A stretch of 64,000 nucleotides of DNA from Hydrocarboniphaga effusa AP103 (GTDB taxonomy: Bacteria; Pseudomonadota; Gammaproteobacteria; Nevskiales; Nevskiaceae): assembly GCF_000271305.1 (NCBI RefSeq), contig NZ_AKGD01000001.1, positions 372,001 to 436,000 on the forward strand, read 5' to 3'. The first letter of the stretch is position 1, and every line of letters begins with the position of its first letter. The position numbers were made by a program, and so were the translations under genes. The notes under the pieces are model-generated. The model saw only the letters and a list, made by a program, of their open reading frames with translations. It was not told where the DNA came from and did no database searches. This document shows positions 33,477 through 41,381 of the stretch, piece by piece.

Positions 33477-34470
33477 CGGCTTTCGCGAGCTTCGACAACT
33501 GGTCGACCAGCACGGCCGGCGCAAGCGCAAGCTGCGGCTCTCGCTGACCGATCGCTGCAACCTGCGCTGCGCCTACTGCATGCCCGAGCATCCGCAGTGG
33601 CTGCCGCGCAAGGAGCTGCTGACGATCGAGGAGCTCGCGCAGATGTCGCGCCTGTTCGTGCAGACGCTCGGCATCACCAACATCCGCCTGACCGGCGGCG
33701 AACCGACCTTGCGCCGCGGCGTCGACACACTGGTCGGCGAGCTCCAGGCCCTGCGCGACAGCGGCCTGAAGCGCATCTCGATGACGAGCAATGCCACGCG
33801 CCTCGCCGAGCTCGCCCAGCCGCTGCGCGAAGCCGGGCTCGACGATCTGAACATCAGCATCGACGCGCGCGATCCGGCCCTGTTCGAAAAACTCACGCGC
33901 GGCCCGCTGCAGCCGGTGCTCGACGGCATCGCGGCGACGCGAGCGGCCGGCATTCCGTTCAAGCTCAATGCGGTGGTCATTCGCGGCTACAACGACGGCG
34001 AGATCGAAGCGCTCGCCGCATGGGCGTTCGAACAGGCGCTCGAACTGCGCTTCATCGAGTTCATGCCGCTCGACAACGCGCAGCAATGGAGCCGCGACCG
34101 CGTCGTCACCGAGGACGAAATCCTGGCCCGCATCGGCGCGCGCTTCGGGCGCGTGGAGAAGCTCGCGCGCGGCAGCGATCCGGCGACCGAATACGTGATC
34201 GGCGGGCAGCATCGGCTCGGCATCATCACCACGGTGTCCAATCCGTTCTGCGGCAGTTGCGATCGCGTGCGACTCACCGCGACCGGTGAATTGTTTCCCT
34301 GCCTGTTCTCGAGCCAGGGCACGAGCTTGCGCGAGCTGCTGGGCGAAGGCGCGGACGATGCGGCGATCGCGGAGCGCATTCGGACGACGGTGTGGAAGAA
34401 GGAGTCTGGATTCGCGGCACCGCGCGGGTATGTCGAGCGACCGATTACGATGCATCGGTTGGGTGGTTGA
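33469..34470 (+). CDS. moaA: GTP 3',8-cyclase, molybdopterin biosynthesis radical SAM enzyme
   Basis: The 333-residue MoaA has both iron-sulfur sites. The radical-SAM motif is DRCNLRCAYCMPE (C-x3-C-x2-C, residues about 28-40); the C-terminal cluster is NPFCGSCDRVRLTATGELFP with a further Cys after it. The C-terminus ends with the conserved GG tail (MHRLGG) needed for activity. It converts GTP to the cyclic pterin precursor, the first step of molybdenum cofactor synthesis. The start lies inside mobA. No moaC, moaE or moeA is nearby, so the rest of the pathway must be elsewhere. Confidence 0.95.
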   Translation: MADGFRELRQLVDQHGRRKRKLRLSLTDRCNLRCAYCMPEHPQWLPRKELLTIEELAQMSRLFVQTLGITNIRLTGGEPTLRRGVDTLVGELQALRDSGLKRISMTSNATRLAELAQPLREAGLDDLNISIDARDPALFEKLTRGPLQPVLDGIAATRAAGIPFKLNAVVIRGYNDGEIEALAAWAFEQALELRFIEFMPLDNAQQWSRDRVVTEDEILARIGARFGRVEKLARGSDPATEYVIGGQHRLGIITTVSNPFCGSCDRVRLTATGELFPCLFSSQGTSLRELLGEGADDAAIAERIRTTVWKKESGFAAPRGYVERPITMHRLGG

Positions 34471-34824
34471 ATAGTGGCTCTTGCCACTGCTGCGGGGCGT
34501 TGCGGCTTCGCGATGAGTCCGCTCGACGCTGGGAGTTTTGACCTCGCCGGTCGGGCGTTACTTCTCTTTGCTTGTGCAAAGAGAAGTAACCAAGAGAAAG
34601 CACACCCTGGTGACGCCCTCTCGCTACGCGAGAGTTCCCTGCGCTGCTCACGTGCTCGGGGCAACGCTTCGACGCGACATCCTGTCGCGACGAAGCACGG
34701 CGGACATCCCTGTCCGCCGTCCCCTGCGCGCGCTGCGCTGCTCGGTGCGCCACAAGGGAACCCGGTAAGGCAAACGGCAAAGAAAAAACAGATCGCGGCT
34801 GCGGCTTGCTGTCCCCTCTCCCGC
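34471..34824 (+). repeat. Dispersed intergenic repeat block with long palindrome and REP-like arms
   Basis: There is no supported gene. A perfect 15-bp stem (GTTACTTCTCTTTGC / GCAAAGAGAAGTAAC around TTGT) lies at 34557-34590. It is followed by CTCTCGCTACGCGAGAG near 34619-34635, GGCGGACATCCCTGTCCGCC at 34701-34720 and CCCTCTCCCGC at 34813. Frames across it give Arg-rich low-complexity peptides often mis-annotated as genes. The block resembles repeats I associate with Xanthomonadales-like intergenic regions. It separates moaA from moaD, so moaD may have its own transcription. Confidence 0.7.
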
Positions 34825-35082
34825 ATGCGGATCGAGTTCTATGGGGTGCTTCAAGAAGCAGCAGGGCGTGAGGCGTTAGAACTACCAATCGATGCCCCAT
34901 CGCGCGTGGCTCATATACTAGAGGAACTTGGAGAACAAATCCCGGCCCTCCAAAGCCATCTTCCCCGCATCGCATGCGCTGTTGGCGACGAGGTGATACC
35001 GAGGTCCGAGATGGTTACGGGTGACGCCCCCTTGGTTCTGCTGCCCCCGGTCAGCGGTGGACCTGCCGGGATGGCGGAATAG
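34825..35082 (+). CDS. moaD: MoaD-like sulfur carrier (molybdopterin synthase small subunit) with C-terminal read-on
   Basis: The 85-residue frame MRIEFYGVLQEAAG... has the beta-grasp fold pattern of MoaD and the diagnostic end LLPPVSGG. A true MoaD stops exactly after Gly-Gly, whose free carboxylate becomes the thiocarboxylate. Here the frame goes on for six residues (PAGMAE) and uses a TAG at 35080-35082 that lies inside tRNA-Leu. Either the tail is cut off by a protease, as known for some sulfur carriers, or the copy is inactive, or there is a sequence error near 35062. Codon use is less GC-rich than in moaA. No moaE is adjacent. Confidence 0.75.
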   Translation: MRIEFYGVLQEAAGREALELPIDAPSRVAHILEELGEQIPALQSHLPRIACAVGDEVIPRSEMVTGDAPLVLLPPVSGGPAGMAE

Positions 35083-35146
35083 GTAGACGCACGGGACTCA
35101 AAATCCCGCGCCGCAAGGCGTGCCGGTTCGATTCCGGCTCCCGGCA
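35065..35146 (+). tRNA. tRNA-Leu, anticodon CAA
   Basis: The acceptor GCCGGGA (35065-35071) pairs with TCCCGGC (35139-35145). The anticodon stem CGGGA/TCCCG encloses loop CTCAAAA with anticodon CAA at 35099-35101. A short variable arm (GCC/GGC around GCAA) and a T arm GCCGG-TTCGATT-CCGGC complete the cloverleaf. The discriminator is A35146 and the CCA end is not encoded. The 5' 18 nt overlap the end of the moaD reading frame. Confidence 0.93.
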
Positions 35147-35192
35147 GGGGGAGGGGGAAAGCCTGGAGAGCGAGCACCGCTTTTCGGGTCGG

Positions 35193-35245
35193 CCCTCTCT
35201 CCCCTCGCTAGCGCGAGGGACTCTCTCCCGCACGCGGGAGAGAGG
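35193..35245 (+). repeat. REP-like double palindrome, copy A
   Basis: Two neighbouring palindromes (CCCTCGCTAGCGCGAGGG and CTCTCTCCCGCACGCGGGAGAGAG) make a 53-bp unit. Its reverse complement matches 41204-41256 with only four differences. The copy sits directly downstream of fliO and next to tRNA-Leu. Confidence 0.8.
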
Positions 35246-35267
35246 ACAAGCTGATACGAATTACCGC

Positions 35268-35609
35268 TCATGATCCTTCCCTGCCCAAAGCCTTCTTGAG
35301 CAGCTCCGCGAAATTCGGCGCCTGCATGCTCTGTTGCGTCGCAGCCGGCTCCATCACCGGCGCCTCGTCGAACACATGCAGCGCATTGACGCGCCCCTGT
35401 GCGACACCGATCAGCAAATGCTTGCCGCCCGCCTCGATCCACAGCACGCGCTCGCGCGCACCGACCGACAGCCCCGCATGCACCTGCAGTCCGGCGGCCG
35501 ACTTCGGCCGCAAGCCCTGCACGCGCCGCAGGCCCCAGGCCAACGCGAAGATCGCGCCGACCACCACGAGCAGGCCGAGCATCGACTGCAGCATTCCGCC
35601 GATCGCCAC
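35268..35609 (-). CDS. fliO: Flagellar protein FliO
   Basis: The 113-residue FliO has one N-terminal membrane helix (MLQSMLGLLVVVGAIFALAW) and a short cytoplasmic domain with the FliO pattern (GLSVGARERVLWIEAGGKHLLIGV). It helps to assemble the FliP/FliQ/FliR export gate. It is the last gene of the fliL-fliM-fliN-fliO run, 13 nt after fliN. The usual next gene, fliP, is missing: the stop is followed at once by a REP-like repeat and a tRNA. Confidence 0.88.
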   Translation of the reverse strand: MAIGGMLQSMLGLLVVVGAIFALAWGLRRVQGLRPKSAAGLQVHAGLSVGARERVLWIEAGGKHLLIGVAQGRVNALHVFDEAPVMEPAATQQSMQAPNFAELLKKALGREGS

Positions 35610-35622
35610 GCTGCTCGCTCGC

Positions 35623-35991
35623 TCAGCGCAGCTTGCGGATGCGTTCGGTCGGGCTCACCACGTCGGTGAGCCGCACGCCGAAACGATCGTTGATGACGAC
35701 AACTTCGCCATGCGCGATCAGCGTGCCGTTGACGTAGATGTCGAGCGGCTCGCCGGCCGTGCGTTCGAGTTCGACGACCGAGCCTGGATTGAGCTGCAGC
35801 AGATTGCGGATCGGCACACGGGCTCGCCCGACTTCCATCGACAGCGTCACCGAGACGTCGAGAATGACGTCGAGGTTCTGTTCGCTCGACGCGGCCATGT
35901 CATCGGAATGCAGGTTCTGAAAGCTGGCGCGGGGCAAGTCCTGCGCGGCGCTCGCACCCGAGCCACTGGATGAGTTCAAGACGGAGTTCAC
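35623..35991 (-). CDS. fliN: Flagellar motor switch protein FliN
   Basis: The 122-residue FliN has an acidic N-terminal stretch and the SpoA/FliN C-terminal domain: VILDVSVTLSMEVGRARVPI, LLQLNPGSVVELERTAGEPL, DIYVNGTLIAHGEVVVIND and RFGVRLTDVVSPTER. It forms the C-ring base together with FliM and FliG and docks the export ATPase. Its start overlaps the fliM stop by 4 nt. Confidence 0.95.
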   Translation of the reverse strand: MNSVLNSSSGSGASAAQDLPRASFQNLHSDDMAASSEQNLDVILDVSVTLSMEVGRARVPIRNLLQLNPGSVVELERTAGEPLDIYVNGTLIAHGEVVVINDRFGVRLTDVVSPTERIRKLR

Positions 35992-37019
35992 GGGCGGTTT
36001 CCTGTGGTCGGCAGAGGGGTCGGAACGGGTGTCGGGGTATGCGGTGCGGGGCGACGGATGATGTCGGTGATGCGAACGGCGTTGCGGCCCCTGGAGATGC
36101 CAAACTCGCCGCGAAACACCGGCATGTCTTCGACGTAGAGGTCGACGGTCTTCGGCATCTGGATCGGCAACACGTCGCCGGCTTTCAGATTGATCAGTTG
36201 GCGCAGGCTGATCGTCGCACTCGCGAGCTGGCTTTCGATGCCGACTTCGGTGTCCTTGATCTGCGCCTCGAGCGCCTGCGTCCAGCGCTCGTCGCGCTCG
36301 GCGCGATCGGACTGCAGACCGGCATCGAGCTGATCGCGGATCGGCTCGATCATCGAATACGGAATCGTCACGTGCAGATGGCCCGAGCCCCCTTCGAGAT
36401 CGATCTTGAAGCGTGAGACCACGACGATGTCCGATGGGCTCACGATGTTGGCGAAATGCGGATTGACTTCGGATTGCAGAAACTCGAAATCGAGGTCGAG
36501 CACCGGTGCCCAGGCTTCGCGCAGATCGGTGAAGACCTGGCGCAACAGCATCTGGATCACGCGGTTTTCGCTCGGCGTGAATTCGCGGCCTTCGATCTTG
36601 ATCGCGCTGCGTCCGTCGCCGCCGAAGAAGTTGTCGACCACGGTGAAAACCAGCTTGGGCTCGAAGATGAACAATGCGGTGCCGCGCAGCGGCTTCACGC
36701 GCACCACGTTGAGGCTGGTCGGCACGTAGAGGCTGTGCGTGTATTCGGCGAACTTCGCCATCTCCAGGCCGACCACGGTCAACTCGGGCGTGCGGCGCAG
36801 CAGGTTGAACAGCGAAATGCGGAACAGGCGCGCGAAGCGCTCGTTGATCATTTCGAGCGTCGGCAGGCGCCCGCGCACGATGCGATCCTGCGTCGTGAAA
36901 TCGTAGCTGCGTGCCTCACCGGGCGCGGCCGGCGCCGGCGTGGTATCGACCGCACCGGAATCGACGCCGTGCAGCAGCGCGTCGATCTCGTCCTGCGAGA
37001 GAAGTTCGCGGGAGCTCAT
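35988..37019 (-). CDS. fliM: Flagellar motor switch protein FliM
   Basis: The 343-residue FliM starts with the CheY-P-binding peptide LLSQDEIDALLHG. The middle CheC-like domain (YDFTTQDRIVRGRLPTLEMI; GTALFIFEPKLVFTVVDNFF) and a C-terminal SpoA domain (INLKAGDVLPIQMPKTVDLY) follow. It is the part of the C-ring that reads chemotaxis signals. It lies 4 nt after fliL and overlaps fliN. Confidence 0.96.
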   Translation of the reverse strand: MSSRELLSQDEIDALLHGVDSGAVDTTPAPAAPGEARSYDFTTQDRIVRGRLPTLEMINERFARLFRISLFNLLRRTPELTVVGLEMAKFAEYTHSLYVPTSLNVVRVKPLRGTALFIFEPKLVFTVVDNFFGGDGRSAIKIEGREFTPSENRVIQMLLRQVFTDLREAWAPVLDLDFEFLQSEVNPHFANIVSPSDIVVVSRFKIDLEGGSGHLHVTIPYSMIEPIRDQLDAGLQSDRAERDERWTQALEAQIKDTEVGIESQLASATISLRQLINLKAGDVLPIQMPKTVDLYVEDMPVFRGEFGISRGRNAVRITDIIRRPAPHTPTPVPTPLPTTGNRP

Positions 37020-37023
37020 GGCG

Positions 37024-37587
37024 TCACTGCATCACGAAGTTGGTGAAGTAGAGGGCATCGATGCGCGGCTTGCCGGTTTCTTCCTTGAGCACGGCCTGCA
37101 CCGCGGCGAGCGCGTCTTTCTGCAGCTTCTCCTTGCCTTCGCGCGTGACGATGTCTTCGAACTGCTGCTGCGTGAACAGCAGCATCAGCGTGTTGCGGAT
37201 GCGCGGCATGTGCAGCGTCGCGGCGTCGATCGCCGCATTGCTGCGCGCCATCAGCTCGATGTCGACCTGCAGATAGCGCATCGTCACGTCGTCATTGAGG
37301 TTGACGACGATCGCGGGCGTCAGCGGCAGGTATTGAGCGGCGCCTTCGGCCGAGCCGGTCTTGCCGTGCTCATCGCCATGACCGGAGGATTCCTGTTCTT
37401 CGGCAGCGGCCTTCTCGCCGTCGCCTTCTTCGGCATGCGCGGCCGGCTTGGCCTTGGACTGCGTCATGAACCAGACGCCGCCGCCCGCGCCGCCTGCGGC
37501 GACCACGGCGCACAGCAGCATCGGCAGCAGGCCGCCTTTCTTCGCAGGCGGTGCGGATGCGGCGGGAGTTGTTGCGGCGCTAGCCAT
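37024..37587 (-). CDS. fliL: Flagellar basal body-associated protein FliL
   Basis: ATG 37587 gives 187 residues; the frame is open further upstream to a GTG at 37716, but that would run over the sigma-54 promoter. A membrane helix (LLPMLLCAVVAAGGAGGGVW) is followed by a charged Glu/His-rich linker and the periplasmic FliL domain (YLPLTPAIVVNLNDDVTMRY; IRNTLMLLFTQQQFEDI; ending DALYFTNFVMQ). FliL sits around the stators and supports torque. It heads the fliLMNO unit. Confidence 0.93.
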   Translation of the reverse strand: MASAATTPAASAPPAKKGGLLPMLLCAVVAAGGAGGGVWFMTQSKAKPAAHAEEGDGEKAAAEEQESSGHGDEHGKTGSAEGAAQYLPLTPAIVVNLNDDVTMRYLQVDIELMARSNAAIDAATLHMPRIRNTLMLLFTQQQFEDIVTREGKEKLQKDALAAVQAVLKEETGKPRIDALYFTNFVMQ

Positions 37588-37626
37588 GCGCGAGTCCTCG
37601 GGGCGAGTGATGAGACGAGCCACCGA

Positions 37627-37642
37627 GGCAAGCGCTGTGCCC
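37627..37642 (-). promoter_or_regulatory. Sigma-54 promoter of fliLMNO
   Basis: Read on the minus strand, GGGCACAGCGCTTGCC has the -24 GG and -12 GC elements exactly 10 nt apart, close to the TGGCAC-N5-TTGC consensus. It lies 40 nt upstream of the fliL start. The same 16-nt string occurs upstream of fliE. rpoN and a FleQ-type activator are encoded in the same cluster. Confidence 0.85.
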
Positions 37643-37817
37643 GCCGACGCTCGACGATTCAGCCGGCAATTTGACGGCGCCGCAGCGAAAATCGGGCGCC
37701 GGAAATGCGTCACCACTCGAACATGTCAAAGCGGCGACGCGGAAAGCCGCGCAGGCCCTCGAGGGGGAGTCAGCGCCGCGCGTAAGCCATCGCTCGAAGC
37801 GCCGCGAGGCGAGGCGC

Positions 37818-38762
37818 TCAGGCGAACTGATCGAGCAGCCCGAGCGGACGACGCGTGATCGACAGCCGTTCGACAGGCTCGCCTTCCTCGGGCACACCGG
37901 CCGCCTGCGGTCCCGGTCTCCAGCTGCCGGACTGCGAGTGGCCGAAACCTCCGCTGAGTTCGAAGCGTGGAGCGGCGCCGGTCACCACGGTCGTCGACAG
38001 CAGCTCGCGCAGCTGGCCCAGCGACGATTCGATCGCCTGCCGAGCCTGCGGCGTCTCGCAATCGAACTTCACGGTCGTCCGCCCATCGTGGCCGAGATCG
38101 ACGCGAATCTGCAGGCTGCCCCACTCGGCCGGATGCAGCGAAATCGTCGCGCGCTGCGGACCGTCCTTGCGCGCCGCGTCGGCGAGCCAGGTGATCTGCT
38201 CGTCGAGCGCCTCGGCGAGGCGTTCGGAGCGGGTCGCATCCAGCGGGGCCGACATCGCCGGAGCGGCGTCGGGACCGGCTGCCGGAGTCGCAGCCGATGC
38301 CGATGTCGGCGGCGGCGGCGCTTGCGCCAGCAGGTTCATCGCGTCGGCCGTGGTCGCGTCGGTCGCCACGTCGTCGCTCGCGCTCGAACCGGCGGCGATC
38401 TGTTCGAGCAAATCGACGAGCACGCCGGTCGCGCCGCTATCGGTCACGCTCGTGGAACCCGACACGGTCGCGCTCGCATCCGCCGGCTCATCGACGGCAT
38501 GGCTCATCTGCTGGATCAGCAGCGACAGGCCCGGCGGCAGCGAAGTGGTGGGCTCGTCATCGGTCGATTCGGCGTCGTCGGCCTTCGCGGCAAGCTCGGG
38601 GGGATGGCCCGGCTCAGGACCGACAAGCGGCGTATCGCCGGCGAGCAGGAGCTGCATCAGCTGCACGCCGAAATTATCGCCGGCCGCGCTCGAGCCGGAC
38701 GTCTTGTTCGATGGCGCTTGCGTAGCGGCCTGGCCGGCGACAGGCGCGGCGCAGACGTTCAC
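37818..38762 (-). CDS. fliK: Flagellar hook-length control protein FliK
   Basis: The 314-residue protein has a variable Ala/Ser/Pro/Asp-rich N-terminal region and the conserved C-terminal Flg_hook domain: ATISLHPAEWGSLQIRVDLG, then TVKFDCETPQARQAIESSLG and QLRELL. FliK measures the hook and switches export specificity. The GTG start overlaps the fliJ stop (GTGA). It is somewhat short for FliK, but the N-terminal ruler part is known to vary. Confidence 0.88.
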   Translation of the reverse strand: MNVCAAPVAGQAATQAPSNKTSGSSAAGDNFGVQLMQLLLAGDTPLVGPEPGHPPELAAKADDAESTDDEPTTSLPPGLSLLIQQMSHAVDEPADASATVSGSTSVTDSGATGVLVDLLEQIAAGSSASDDVATDATTADAMNLLAQAPPPPTSASAATPAAGPDAAPAMSAPLDATRSERLAEALDEQITWLADAARKDGPQRATISLHPAEWGSLQIRVDLGHDGRTTVKFDCETPQARQAIESSLGQLRELLSTTVVTGAAPRFELSGGFGHSQSGSWRPGPQAAGVPEEGEPVERLSITRRPLGLLDQFA

Positions 38763-39181
38763 GTCGGCGAGCCCGGGGCCGCGCTGCGCAAGGCGAGCTC
38801 ATCGAGATCGCGCTGCGCGCGCTGCTCGTTGCGCTGGCGTTCGTGCTCGCGCGACCGCTCGGCCAGATGATCGTAGACCTGGGTCTGGCGATGGCTCGCG
38901 AGCCAGCGCTGGCGCTGCTGTTCGACGACGCGTCTGGATTGCTCGATCGCCCGGCGCTGCTGCGCGATCGCCTCGTTGAGCTTGAGCCGGAAGGCCTCGC
39001 GATTGAGCAGCAATTCGACGCTCGTGAGGCTGCCGGTCGGTTCGCGATAATTCTCGAGTTCGCGCAGCTGGCTTTCGCGTTGGGCGAGCTGTCGCCGCGC
39101 TTCGGCCAAGGCCTCGGCAGCCGCGTCTTCACGCTGTTCGCTGAGTTGCTGGATCGGTTGCAGGCGCTTGGCGCTGAGCAT
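38759..39181 (-). CDS. fliJ: Flagellar export protein FliJ
   Basis: ATG 39181 gives 140 residues, almost wholly alpha-helical and charged (EAARRQL-like heptads; EQREDAAAEALAEARRQLAQ), the coiled-coil profile of FliJ. The larger open frame upstream is a shadow inside fliI. FliJ connects the FliI ATPase ring to FlhA and carries free chaperones. It starts 11 nt after the fliI stop and overlaps fliK. Confidence 0.87.
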   Translation of the reverse strand: MLSAKRLQPIQQLSEQREDAAAEALAEARRQLAQRESQLRELENYREPTGSLTSVELLLNREAFRLKLNEAIAQQRRAIEQSRRVVEQQRQRWLASHRQTQVYDHLAERSREHERQRNEQRAQRDLDELALRSAAPGSPT

Positions 39182-39192
39182 GCGGGACCTCT

Positions 39193-40560
39193 TCAGTGAT
39201 TGAACAGAGCGGCGAGCGCGCCATGGCTCGCTTCGAAGTTCGAGCCTTCGCTGACGTCCTGGCGCAGGAAGGCTTCGATCTTCGGCCACAGCGCGAGCGC
39301 TTCGTCGACGCGCGGATCCGCGCCGCGCTGATACGCGCCGATCGCGATGAGATCGCGGTTGCGCTGATACGTCGACACCAGCGCGCGGAAGCGGCGCGCG
39401 AGCTGCTGATGCTCGGTCGGAACGATCGAATGCATCACGCGCGAGATCGAAGCTTCGACGTCGATCGCCGGAAAGATGCCGGACTCGGCGATCTGGCGCG
39501 ACAGCAGGATGTGACCGTCGAGCACACCGCGCGCGGTGTCCGCGATCGGATCGTTCGGGTCGTCGCCTTCGGTCAGCACCGTGTAGATGGCGGTGATCGA
39601 ACCGCCGCCCTGCACGCCGTTGCCGGCGCGCTCGACGATGCGTGGAATCAGCGCGAATACGCTCGGCGGATAGCCGCGCGTGGTCGGCGGCTCGCCGATC
39701 GCCAGACCGATCTCGCGCTGCGCCTGCGCGACGCGCGTGAGCGAATCCATCAGCAGCAGAACGTTCTGTCCGCGGTCGCGAAAGCTTTCGGCGATCGAGG
39801 TGGCGAGCCAGGCGCCGCGCAGGCGCTGCATCGGCGAGCGATCGGCCGGCGTGGCGACGACGATGGCGCGCTTGCGCCCCTCTTCGCCGAGACTGTGATC
39901 GATGAAGTCGCGTACTTCGCGGCCACGCTCGCCGACCAGGCCGACGACGATGACGTCCGCATTGGTGAAGCGCGTCATCATGCCGAGCAAGGTCGACTTG
40001 CCGACGCCGGTGCCCGCGAACAGACCGAGACGCTGGCCGCGACCGACCGTGAGCAGCGAGTTGATCGCACGCACACCGGTGTCGAGCGGCTCGGCGATCG
40101 GCTCGCGCGCGAGCGGGTTGATCGGCGCCGACGAGACGCTCGCGCGCTCGCAATTCAAGCGGCCGAGATCATCGAGCGGACGGCCTTCACCATCGAGCAC
40201 GCGCCCGAGCAGACCCGGACCGACCGGCACCGTCGGTGCCTTGGCCTGCGGCACCACGCGCGCATTCGCCTGCACGCCGCGCAGATCGCCGATCGGCATC
40301 AGGTAGGTGCGCTCGCCCGAGAAGCCGACGACTTCGGCTTCGACCGCGCCGCCATCCGCGTTCAGCACGTTGACGCGCGAACCGAGCCGCGCCTGGCAAC
40401 CGACGGCCTCGAGTGTCAGCCCCGTGACGCGCTTGAGCTGGCCTTCGATGACCACGGTCTGCGCCTCGCCCACGCGTGCCCGCGCGCTGCGCAAGGCCGA
40501 AAGCAGATGACGGTCTCGCGAGGATCTGAACGTATTCGCAGCGAAGCCCGGCGTGTTCAT
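39193..40560 (-). CDS. fliI: Flagellum-specific ATP synthase FliI
   Basis: The 455-residue ATPase resembles F1-beta: Walker A GLFAGTGVGKSTLLGMM near residue 170, Walker B QNVLLLMDSLTR near residue 255, and EIGLAIGEPPTTRGYPPSVF with the FliI/type III export signature. The N-terminal barrel is RARVGEAQTVVIEGQLKRVT. It energises unfolding and export of flagellar substrates. The start overlaps fliH by 4 nt. Confidence 0.96.
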   Translation of the reverse strand: MNTPGFAANTFRSSRDRHLLSALRSARARVGEAQTVVIEGQLKRVTGLTLEAVGCQARLGSRVNVLNADGGAVEAEVVGFSGERTYLMPIGDLRGVQANARVVPQAKAPTVPVGPGLLGRVLDGEGRPLDDLGRLNCERASVSSAPINPLAREPIAEPLDTGVRAINSLLTVGRGQRLGLFAGTGVGKSTLLGMMTRFTNADVIVVGLVGERGREVRDFIDHSLGEEGRKRAIVVATPADRSPMQRLRGAWLATSIAESFRDRGQNVLLLMDSLTRVAQAQREIGLAIGEPPTTRGYPPSVFALIPRIVERAGNGVQGGGSITAIYTVLTEGDDPNDPIADTARGVLDGHILLSRQIAESGIFPAIDVEASISRVMHSIVPTEHQQLARRFRALVSTYQRNRDLIAIGAYQRGADPRVDEALALWPKIEAFLRQDVSEGSNFEASHGALAALFNH

Positions 40561-41177
40561 TCGCCATCACCGAGCAGGGCGCGCGCCACGCCCGACTGGC
40601 GCGTATCGAGCAGCGCATCGACCTGCGCGCTGTCGGTCAGCAGGCGGCAATCGCCACGCTGCAATTGCTTGTCCGGCACCACTCGCCAGACCGAAACGTC
40701 CGCCGGCGCCGGCAAGTGCTCCGCGAGCAAAGCCGCATCGGCCGGATGCAGGTGCACGCGCGCTTCGCGTGGAGGCTGCGCGAGCGAGGCGATGGCCTGA
40801 TGCACGGTGTTCGCAGTCAGCGTCGGGTCGAGTTGCAGCTGCTCGTCGACTAGACGGCGCGCCACTTCGATCGTCAGCGCCACCAGCGTGCGTTCGACTT
40901 CGGCATCGAGATCGGCGAGCGGGCGCGACAGATGGTCGATCAGGTCGCGCAGGCGTTGTGCCTCCTCGTGCACCGCCGCGATGCCGCTCGCACGTCCGGC
41001 CTGCAGGCCTTCGGCATGGCCTCGCTGAAAGCCTTCTTCGTGCGCGGCGCGCTCGATCGCTTCGAGCTCCTCGGCCGTCGGCATCGCGATGACCGGCTCG
41101 ACGATTTCTTCCGAGCGCGTCAGCAGCGGCATTTCCCAGCGGCGGAGCTGGGCGGGGTCTTCGATGCGCAGGGTCAT
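40557..41177 (-). CDS. fliH: Flagellar assembly protein FliH
   Basis: ATG 41177 gives 206 residues; upstream codons to 41357 lie in repeat DNA and are excluded. It has the Glu/Ala-rich coiled middle (AHEEGFQRGHAEGLQAGRAS, with the G-x3-G repeats typical of FliH) and a C-terminal V-ATPase E-like domain (VALTIEVARRLVDEQLQLDP; VHLHPADAALLAEHL). FliH binds and inhibits FliI and tethers it to the C ring. Overlap with fliI indicates translational coupling. Confidence 0.92.
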   Translation of the reverse strand: MTLRIEDPAQLRRWEMPLLTRSEEIVEPVIAMPTAEELEAIERAAHEEGFQRGHAEGLQAGRASGIAAVHEEAQRLRDLIDHLSRPLADLDAEVERTLVALTIEVARRLVDEQLQLDPTLTANTVHQAIASLAQPPREARVHLHPADAALLAEHLPAPADVSVWRVVPDKQLQRGDCRLLTDSAQVDALLDTRQSGVARALLGDGE

Positions 41178-41203
41178 TTCGAAACCTCTTGCACCGCACC
41201 GTT

Positions 41204-41256
41204 CCTCTCTGCCGCTCGCGGGAGAGAGTCCCTCGCGATAGCGAGGGGAGAGAGGG
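41204..41256 (+). repeat. REP-like double palindrome, copy B (inverted relative to copy A)
   Basis: This 53-bp unit is the reverse complement of 35193-35245 with four mismatches. It lies in the 204-nt gap between fliG and fliH, inside an otherwise tightly packed operon, where its hairpins could influence mRNA processing and the relative amounts of the genes on either side. Confidence 0.8.
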
Positions 41257-41290
41257 TCCGCCGGAAAAGATCGGTGCACTTTGCGGGCAA

Positions 41291-41340
41291 CCCCTCTCCC
41301 GGCGCTCCGCGCCACCCTCTCCCACAAGTGGGAGAGGGGA
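41291..41340 (+). repeat. REP-like palindrome pair
   Basis: CCCCTCTCCC ... CCCTCTCCCACAAGTGGGAGAGGG: a 10-bp hairpin arm set beside a GGCGCTCCGCGCC hairpin. It is of the same family as 2390-2410 and continues copy B in the fliG-fliH gap. No gene fits here. Confidence 0.75.
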
Positions 41341-41381
41341 CCAGCATGGCTGCACAAAAATTCATGGATTCAGCGGCACCC

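Noticed and set aside
34538..34768. 76-codon Arg-rich ORF in the moaA-moaD gap
   Set aside because: It is made up of palindromic repeat DNA, resembles common false annotations, and has no coding signature.
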